Positions 58,843 to 64,000 of a stretch of DNA of 64,000 nt are shown piece by piece; position 1 is the stretch's first letter, and each line of letters begins with the position of its first letter. Made by a program: the position numbers and the translations under genes. Where the stretch lies: NCBI RefSeq assembly GCF_038896935.1, contig NZ_JBANDC010000010.1, positions 62,001 to 126,000 on the forward strand. The letters run 5' to 3'. This DNA is from Collimonas rhizosphaerae (GTDB lineage: Bacteria; Pseudomonadota; Gammaproteobacteria; Burkholderiales; Burkholderiaceae_D). A model generated the notes under the pieces. The model saw only the letters and a program-made list of their open reading frames with translations, was not told the DNA's origin and ran no database searches.

Positions 58843-58922
58843 GGTCAGAGTCGAATTATTGTTTGCCCAATTAATTCGACTCTGACCCTAATTAGCGAAA
58901 CAATTCGACTCTGACCCTAATT
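58836..58922. repeat. Repeat locus C: one direct and two inverted GGGTCAGAGTCGAATTA units
   Basis: AATTAGGGTCAGAGTCGAAT at 58837-58856, its reverse complement at 58874-58893, and a third, inverted, at 58903-58922. The first unit contains the stop codon of the GlxA-type gene. The arms would form a strong hairpin serving both convergent genes (recJ lies 37 bases further). Confidence 0.9.
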
Positions 58923-58958
58923 GATGGGCCGCGGAGTATTGCATTCGGCGTTCGGGAA

Positions 58959-60653
58959 TTACGTCGGTTCTGCGTGCTCCACCATTAGCTGTACCTTGGT
59001 CACGCCGTTGTATTCATTGGCGTCCAGCCGGAACGCTACCTTGGCCTTGCTGCCCAGTTCATCGGTATGTCCGAACCAGATCGCGTCGTAGCGGGTGCCG
59101 TTGCGCTCCAGCAGCAGCTTCAGGTGTTTCTCTTTCAGGATACGCTGGCTGACCACCCTGAATTCGTCGCAAAACAGCGGCGGTGCAAAACCTTGTCCCC
59201 ACACCTGGCCATCCATCAGTTCAATGAATTGGGTGGTGTAGTAGGCATCTTCCAGCGGCCCGTCGGTTTCAATCACGCGCTCCAGCTGGCTTTGTCCCAG
59301 CCATTCGCGTCCGACTTTTTCAAAGGCGGCGGCGAAAGCGTCGAAGGCGTCGGCGCGGATGGTCAGCCCGGCTGCCATCGCGTGGCCGCCGAATTTCTGG
59401 ATCAGGCTGGGGGCGTGCTTGGAAACCAGGTCCAGCGCGTCGCGCAAATGGAAACCGGGAATCGAGCGGCCCGATCCTTTGATCAAGCCTTCGCCGCCCG
59501 GCGCGAAAGTAATGGTCGGGCGATAAAACTTGTCCTTCAGGCGCGAGGCGACAATGCCGATCACGCCCTGGTGCCATGAAGCGTCGAACACGCTGATGGT
59601 AGTGCTGTCCTGCGGCTTGAAATCGTCCAGCAGCGCCAGCGCGGTGTCCTGCATGCCGGCTTCGATATCGCGCCGTTCGCGGTTGATGGCGTCGAGCTGC
59701 TGGGCGATGGCCCAGGCGCGGCCTTCGTCGTCGGTGGTCAGGCATTCGATGCCGAGCGCCATGTCGGCCAGGCGGCCGGCGGCGTTCAGGCGCGGGCCCA
59801 GCGCAAAACCGAGATCGAACGGCGTGGCGCGCCGCGCTTCGCGGCCGGCGGCGCGGAACAGGGCGGCGATGCCGGCATGCATGCGGCCGGCGCGCATGCG
59901 CTTGAGGCCTTGCGCCACCAGGATGCGGTTGTTGGCGTCGAGCTTGACCACGTCGGCCACGGTGCCGAGCGCCACCAGGTCGAGCAGCACATCCAGCTTC
60001 GGCTGGCTCTGGGCGTCGAACATGCCGCGCCGGCGCAGTTCCGCGCGCAAGGCCAGCAAGACATAGAACATGACGCCGACCCCGGCCAGGTTCTTGCTGG
60101 GAAAACCGCATTCAGGCTGGTTCGGGTTGACGATGACACGCGCCGCCGGCAGCGTATCCGCAGGCAAGTGATGGTCGGTCACCACGACTTCGATGCCGCG
60201 CCGGTTGGCTTCGGCCACGCCGTCGATGCTGGCGATGCCGTTGTCGACCGTGACGATGATGTCGGGCGATTTTTCGCGCGCGGTCAGTTCGACGATTTCC
60301 GGCGTCAAGCCGTAGCCGTACTCAAACCGGTTCGGCACGATGAAGTCGATGTTGGCGCCCAGCAGGCGCAAGCCGCGCAAGCCGACGGCGCAGGCGGTGG
60401 CGCCGTCGCAATCGTAATCGGCGACGATCACCATTTTTTTCCTGGCGGCGATGGCGTCGGCCAGGAAGCTGGCGGCGGCGTCGATGTGCAGCAAGCCCGA
60501 CGGCGGGATGAGGGCATTCAGTTCGCTTTCAAGCTCCTTGGCGTCGAGCAGGCCGCGCGCTGTATACACGCGGGCCAGCACTGGATGGACGCCGCTTTGG
60601 CGCAGGCGTTCGGAGTCGCGGAAGGAATAGGGGCGGGTAGTGATGCGGGTCAT
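58959..60653 (-). CDS. recJ: Single-stranded-DNA exonuclease RecJ
   Basis: 564 aa. Motifs of the DHH family: VIVADYDCDGATACAVG, VTVDNGIAS, TDHHLPAD, then GPRLNAAGRLADM and later GGHAMAAGL. It degrades single strands 5' to 3' for recombination and mismatch repair. The 4-base overlap with the next gene upstream implies co-transcription. Confidence 0.97.
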   Translation of the reverse strand: MTRITTRPYSFRDSERLRQSGVHPVLARVYTARGLLDAKELESELNALIPPSGLLHIDAAASFLADAIAARKKMVIVADYDCDGATACAVGLRGLRLLGANIDFIVPNRFEYGYGLTPEIVELTAREKSPDIIVTVDNGIASIDGVAEANRRGIEVVVTDHHLPADTLPAARVIVNPNQPECGFPSKNLAGVGVMFYVLLALRAELRRRGMFDAQSQPKLDVLLDLVALGTVADVVKLDANNRILVAQGLKRMRAGRMHAGIAALFRAAGREARRATPFDLGFALGPRLNAAGRLADMALGIECLTTDDEGRAWAIAQQLDAINRERRDIEAGMQDTALALLDDFKPQDSTTISVFDASWHQGVIGIVASRLKDKFYRPTITFAPGGEGLIKGSGRSIPGFHLRDALDLVSKHAPSLIQKFGGHAMAAGLTIRADAFDAFAAAFEKVGREWLGQSQLERVIETDGPLEDAYYTTQFIELMDGQVWGQGFAPPLFCDEFRVVSQRILKEKHLKLLLERNGTRYDAIWFGHTDELGSKAKVAFRLDANEYNGVTKVQLMVEHAEPT

Positions 60654-61729
60654 GGTGAATGCGATGGCAATAAGCCGGTAAGGGTTGGCTTCAGCCAGAA
60701 TTTCTTGAGAGAGAGCCGGGTGGTGCTCAATTCAAGCGCGTGTCCGCTGTCCGTGACGACCAGGGACAGGCTGTCGAGCCGGCGTTGTTGCATGGCTTGC
60801 AGCAAAGGCGCGAAGCATGCGCTTTCCAGGGCTTGCAGCTGCTGCAGCCAGTCCGACCATTCGCCGGTCAAGGCCGGCTGGATCAGCTGGCTCAAAGTCA
60901 GCAGGCCGTGTTCGGGCCTGGTCGCGATTACCTCGCTCACGCCGACGCCGGCATGCGCCGTCTTGGCGTATTGGCCGAGGCCAGCGAAGCCGTCCGGCAG
61001 GTTGAATACTTCGCGCTGGCTGGGTGCCGGCGGCTGCGCGACCGCGCCGCCCCATAGCCACAGGGAATTGACGGTTTGCCGTCCCTGCATTTCGCGGCCT
61101 TCGTTCAAGGGATGGGCAAACCATAACATCTGCACTTCATTCTGCAATTTGCGCCAAGCCTGGTCGCCGCTGCCTTTCGGCATCCAGATATCGATGTTGT
61201 GGCCGCAAGTGGCGTCCGGCGTGGACGACAGCAAGCCTTGCCAGTCGTCGGCGCGCAGGAACCAGGTGCCGGCATCGCCGTAGACCAGCTCGCGGCCGGC
61301 TTCGCCGAACAGCGGCAGCGCAGCATCGAACAGTTCGCGCGATTCCGCATCGCTCAAGCCGATCTGGCGGATGTCGGTCAGCACCAGGTGGTCGCGGGCG
61401 ATATGGATATGGGCCGGATGCAGCATGAACCAGGCGCCTTCTGCAACGCTTAGCCCCATGGCGCGCATGGCGGCGCAGGCGAGCGCAGGGCTGTTCTGGT
61501 GGTCGGCGGCGGTTGCCGCCGGGCCGAAGCCGGGCAAGGAAAATTGCGAGGCCAGCCACATCTCATGCGGCAGGGCTCTTGCAAAATCGTCAAACAGCTG
61601 GCGCCGCGGAGCGGTCTTGGCGCGCGTCATCAGGGTGGCGAGGGCAGGCAATTTCAAATCGCGCAATAAATCGCGCGCCAGTTCCGGCGGCGGCAGGCCG
61701 AAGGGCAATAGGATATCTAAATGACTCAT
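60650..61729 (-). CDS. RpfE-type regulatory / phosphoglycerate-mutase-like protein
   Basis: 359 aa from the ATG at 61729. HLDILLPFGLPPPELARDLL, CAAMRAMGLSVAEGAWFMLH, HIHIARDHLVLTD and NSLWLWGGA fit the rpfE-type family found beside recJ in betaproteobacteria and xanthomonads. Biochemical function is unknown. Confidence 0.8.
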   Translation of the reverse strand: MSHLDILLPFGLPPPELARDLLRDLKLPALATLMTRAKTAPRRQLFDDFARALPHEMWLASQFSLPGFGPAATAADHQNSPALACAAMRAMGLSVAEGAWFMLHPAHIHIARDHLVLTDIRQIGLSDAESRELFDAALPLFGEAGRELVYGDAGTWFLRADDWQGLLSSTPDATCGHNIDIWMPKGSGDQAWRKLQNEVQMLWFAHPLNEGREMQGRQTVNSLWLWGGAVAQPPAPSQREVFNLPDGFAGLGQYAKTAHAGVGVSEVIATRPEHGLLTLSQLIQPALTGEWSDWLQQLQALESACFAPLLQAMQQRRLDSLSLVVTDSGHALELSTTRLSLKKFWLKPTLTGLLPSHSP

Positions 61730-61856
61730 GGCGCGATTGTAGGGCATCCCGGGGTCTTGAGTCGATTTGCCTTCACCTGTGCGGATTCCGCGCTTGGCAT
61801 AGAATGGCTGGATTGCAGCAAATCCCGACCAGCCTGCCGATGCAAAACCAGACGCC

Positions 61857-62366
61857 ATGAATACACAAAAACTGCTGACCACCCTGTTTGAATACAAAGC
61901 CTGGGCCAACGACACCCTGTTTTCGGCGCTGGCCGCGTTGCCGCCGGAATCCCACGAGCGGGAAAAACACGACGCCGCGCGCATCTTGAACCATGTCTAC
62001 GTCGTGGACCGGATTTTCGAAGCAAACCTGGAGCGCAAGCCGCACGATTACAAGGCGCTCAATACCACGGCGACGCCGGAACTCGCCGACCTGCGCGCAG
62101 CGGTCCGCGAAACCGACCGCTGGCTGCTATCGTATGCCGATACGGTATCGGAAGCCGAGCTTGCAGAGGTGGTCGAGTTCACCTTCGTCGATGGTTCGGC
62201 CGGCCGCATGTCCCGCGGCGAGATGCTGGCCCATGTGGTCACGCACGGCAACTACCATCGCGGCGCCGTCGGCCGTATCCTGTCGCAGATCGGCGTGCCG
62301 CCGCAACGGGATACGCTCACCGTCTTCCTGCACCGGCCGGAACACCTTCGGGCAGATCCGATCTAA
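61857..62366 (+). CDS. DinB family protein
   Basis: 169 aa four-helix protein. NHVYVVDRIFEANLERK and HGNYHRGAVGRILSQIGVPP give the His ligands of the DinB/YfiT metal site. It may be a thiol-dependent transferase; the exact substrate is unknown. It is divergent from the RpfE-type gene. Confidence 0.9.
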   Translation: MNTQKLLTTLFEYKAWANDTLFSALAALPPESHEREKHDAARILNHVYVVDRIFEANLERKPHDYKALNTTATPELADLRAAVRETDRWLLSYADTVSEAELAEVVEFTFVDGSAGRMSRGEMLAHVVTHGNYHRGAVGRILSQIGVPPQRDTLTVFLHRPEHLRADPI

Positions 62367-62417
62367 AGGAGCCGGCATCTGCGTTGCCGATAGCGCTTCC
62401 CTGTCCGTAGCTTTGTC

Positions 62418-64000
62418 CTAGTCGAGTTTTTTCTTTTCCTTGGTCAAATCGCCGGCCGACAGCGGCAGGTAACCGCCTGCCGCGCCGGCTAGCAGGCTTT
62501 GCCCTGCCGGCGACAATATCATCTTCAGGTAATCCGCCAGCTGTCCGTCGAGGGCCTTGCCGGGCGGCCGGTTCAAATACAGCTGCAGGTACACGGAGAG
62601 CGGATATTTTCCCGCCGCCACGTTTTCAGGAGAAGGCATGACCGCGACGGCGCCATCGGCCGGCGACAGCGGCAAGATGCGCAGCGACGCGGGGATCGGA
62701 GCGTCGCTGGTCGGCGCGAGCAAGGCAATCCCGTAAGGATCGTCGGCGACTGCCGCCAAGACGGCTTGCGCGGTGTCCAGCGCTTCGTAGTGCGCAGCGA
62801 AGGGATATTTTCCCAGGTGTGCGGTACGCAAGACGGTAGCGCTGCCGCCATCGTCGCGCAGCCCGTACAAGTGGATGCGGCGTTGCTGCCAGCCGTCCTT
62901 CAGTCCCAGCTGCGACCAGAAATTCAGATTGCCCGCTGCCGAACCCGCGGTAAACACCCGGGCCAGCTGCTGCATGCTCAGGCCGGGCAGGGGATTGCGC
63001 CGGTTGACGTAGACGGCGGGGGCTTCTTGCCCGGAACCGGCGTAGCCGATGCGAACCAGGAACGGCGCATAACCCCACGCTTGCCGAAACGCAGCGATTT
63101 CGGCGGCGCTTGCTTCATGCGTGACGATTGCCATGGAAGCGGTGCCGGCTGTCAGTGCCGGCAAGCCGGTTGACGAGCCTTTGAGCGCCATGCCGATGCT
63201 CGCTTGCGGCTGCGTGCGGGCAAACATGGCGTTGAAGCGCTTGAACAGATCGGTTGCGTCATCCGCGCCGGCCAGCAGCAGTCCAGGCAGAACCGGGGCC
63301 GATACGCTGGCGCCGCTTCCCGCCAGTTCTATTTTTTGCAATTCAGCGCGGACTTCCGCCGCCGACAGCGGAATATAGCCGCCGGCCTGGCTGGCGATGA
63401 TTTCCTGGCCCTGGCGCGACAGCACCAGGCGCAGGTACTCCTTGGCGACCGGGTCAAGCGCTTGTCCCGGTTCGCGCCGCAAATAGAAATACACGTAACG
63501 GCCGTAAGGGTAGGCGCCGGCAGCCACCTCCTGGCGGCTGCCGCGTGTCTCGCTGCGGCCATCGCCGGATACGATGGCGAGTTGCCTGAGCGCCGCGTTT
63601 TCGTGGCCGATGGCGGCAAACGCGATGCCGGCCGGATCCTGTTCCAGCCGTTTCAGGATGGTTTCGGTGCTGCCCCATTGTTCGTACGCCGGCGTGAAGG
63701 TCCGTCCTTGCAGCGGCCCGGACTGCATGTAGGTGCCCATGCCGGTATATTCAGGCGTGCCGAAAGGATGGATGGCGCGTTCTTTCCAGGCGCCGCCGGC
63801 GCCCAGCTGGCCCCAGTGGGAGAGGTCGCCGTCCGGGTTGCCGTTGGTGAAGATGCGCGCCACCTGGCTTGCGCTCAGGCGTTCGATCGGATTGGCGCGG
63901 TTGACGTAGATGCCGATCGAATACGACATTTCCTGCTGCGCATCGTCGGAAGTATGGGCGATGCGGATTTCCAGCGGCGCCGCGCCGACCGCTTTTTCAT
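62418..64000 (-). CDS. Tandem phosphate-binding (PstS-like) protein, 5' end outside the window
   Basis: The frame is open past 63929 to the window edge, so the start is missing. Two PstS-type modules are joined. In each, a block such as SASQVARIFTNGNPDGDLSHW (first, near the visible N-terminus) and SMQQLARVFTAGSAAGNLNFW (second) is followed by an HPFGT or HLYGL strand. The modules end with similar KEYLRLVLSRQGQEIIASQA and ADYLKMILSPAGQSLLAGAA. The first is cut by the edge. A periplasmic role in phosphate or anion binding is inferred. Confidence 0.85.
   Translation of the reverse strand, partial: EKAVGAAPLEIRIAHTSDDAQQEMSYSIGIYVNRANPIERLSASQVARIFTNGNPDGDLSHWGQLGAGGAWKERAIHPFGTPEYTGMGTYMQSGPLQGRTFTPAYEQWGSTETILKRLEQDPAGIAFAAIGHENAALRQLAIVSGDGRSETRGSRQEVAAGAYPYGRYVYFYLRREPGQALDPVAKEYLRLVLSRQGQEIIASQAGGYIPLSAAEVRAELQKIELAGSGASVSAPVLPGLLLAGADDATDLFKRFNAMFARTQPQASIGMALKGSSTGLPALTAGTASMAIVTHEASAAEIAAFRQAWGYAPFLVRIGYAGSGQEAPAVYVNRRNPLPGLSMQQLARVFTAGSAAGNLNFWSQLGLKDGWQQRRIHLYGLRDDGGSATVLRTAHLGKYPFAAHYEALDTAQAVLAAVADDPYGIALLAPTSDAPIPASLRILPLSPADGAVAVMPSPENVAAGKYPLSVYLQLYLNRPPGKALDGQLADYLKMILSPAGQSLLAGAAGGYLPLSAGDLTKEKKKLD

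Overview
The window is a high-GC bacterial chromosome segment. Gene content and order (isc operon, lysS-prfB, recJ beside an rpfE-type gene, a tRNA-Asn used as an integration site) fit the Burkholderiales, most likely family Oxalobacteraceae. The genus cannot be fixed from the sequence alone. About 1-40,330 is an intact-looking prophage with cargo. About 40,330-64,000 is core chromosome.

Prophage, left to right. (i) A partial FRG-domain gene runs off the left edge and is convergent with a tyrosine integrase. (ii) A leftward early operon (8110 down to 845) carries small phage proteins, a PRTRC cassette (E, C, F, B, A and a ThiF/E1-like protein), a DUF4224 excisionase-like gene and the integrase. 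(iii) The switch region has a LexA/CI-type S24 repressor flanked by two mirror-image triads of AAACA-N3-TGTTT operators and two matching divergent promoters, so it works like lambda OL/OR. (iv) The rightward early genes are a Cro-like protein, a CII-like protein, a Toprim-VirE primase/helicase and a possible Q-like late regulator. (v) A 0.7-kb repeat-rich gap holds a 67-nt uninterrupted alternating pyrimidine-purine tract inside a 20-bp perfect inverted repeat. (vi) The late operon joins an HK97-type head module (HNH, TerS, TerL, portal, protease, capsid, connectors) to a Mu-type contractile tail, including a -1 frameshifted chaperone. Lysis genes follow (M15 endolysin, two holin candidates, nested Rz/Rz1). 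Several rho-independent terminators sit inside the late operon, as expected if it is antiterminated.

Cargo between lysis and the tRNA: an HNH-type protein, a DUF2971 protein, an SOS-box-controlled operon with two SRAP (YedK/HMCES) proteins of which one lacks key catalytic residues, and a PAAR / Tae4 amidase / membrane-protein cassette that looks like a type VI effector-immunity set. The unit ends at the 3' end of tRNA-Asn(GTT). No left attachment copy is visible, so it is probably outside the window.

Core region: an aromatic aminotransferase, uvrB, a uracil-DNA-glycosylase homologue without its catalytic Asp, a TetR regulator, and iscRSUA-hscBA-fdx-iscX with a LysE exporter inserted between hscB and hscA. 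Then come a glycine-zipper protein, lysS, prfB (with its programmed frameshift), a lipoprotein, a DJ-1/GlxA regulator pair, recJ, an rpfE-type gene, a DinB protein, and a tandem phosphate-binding-type protein that runs off the right edge. Three loci carry GGGTCAGAGTCGAATTA-type palindromic repeats.

All calls come from reading the sequence. No database search was run.
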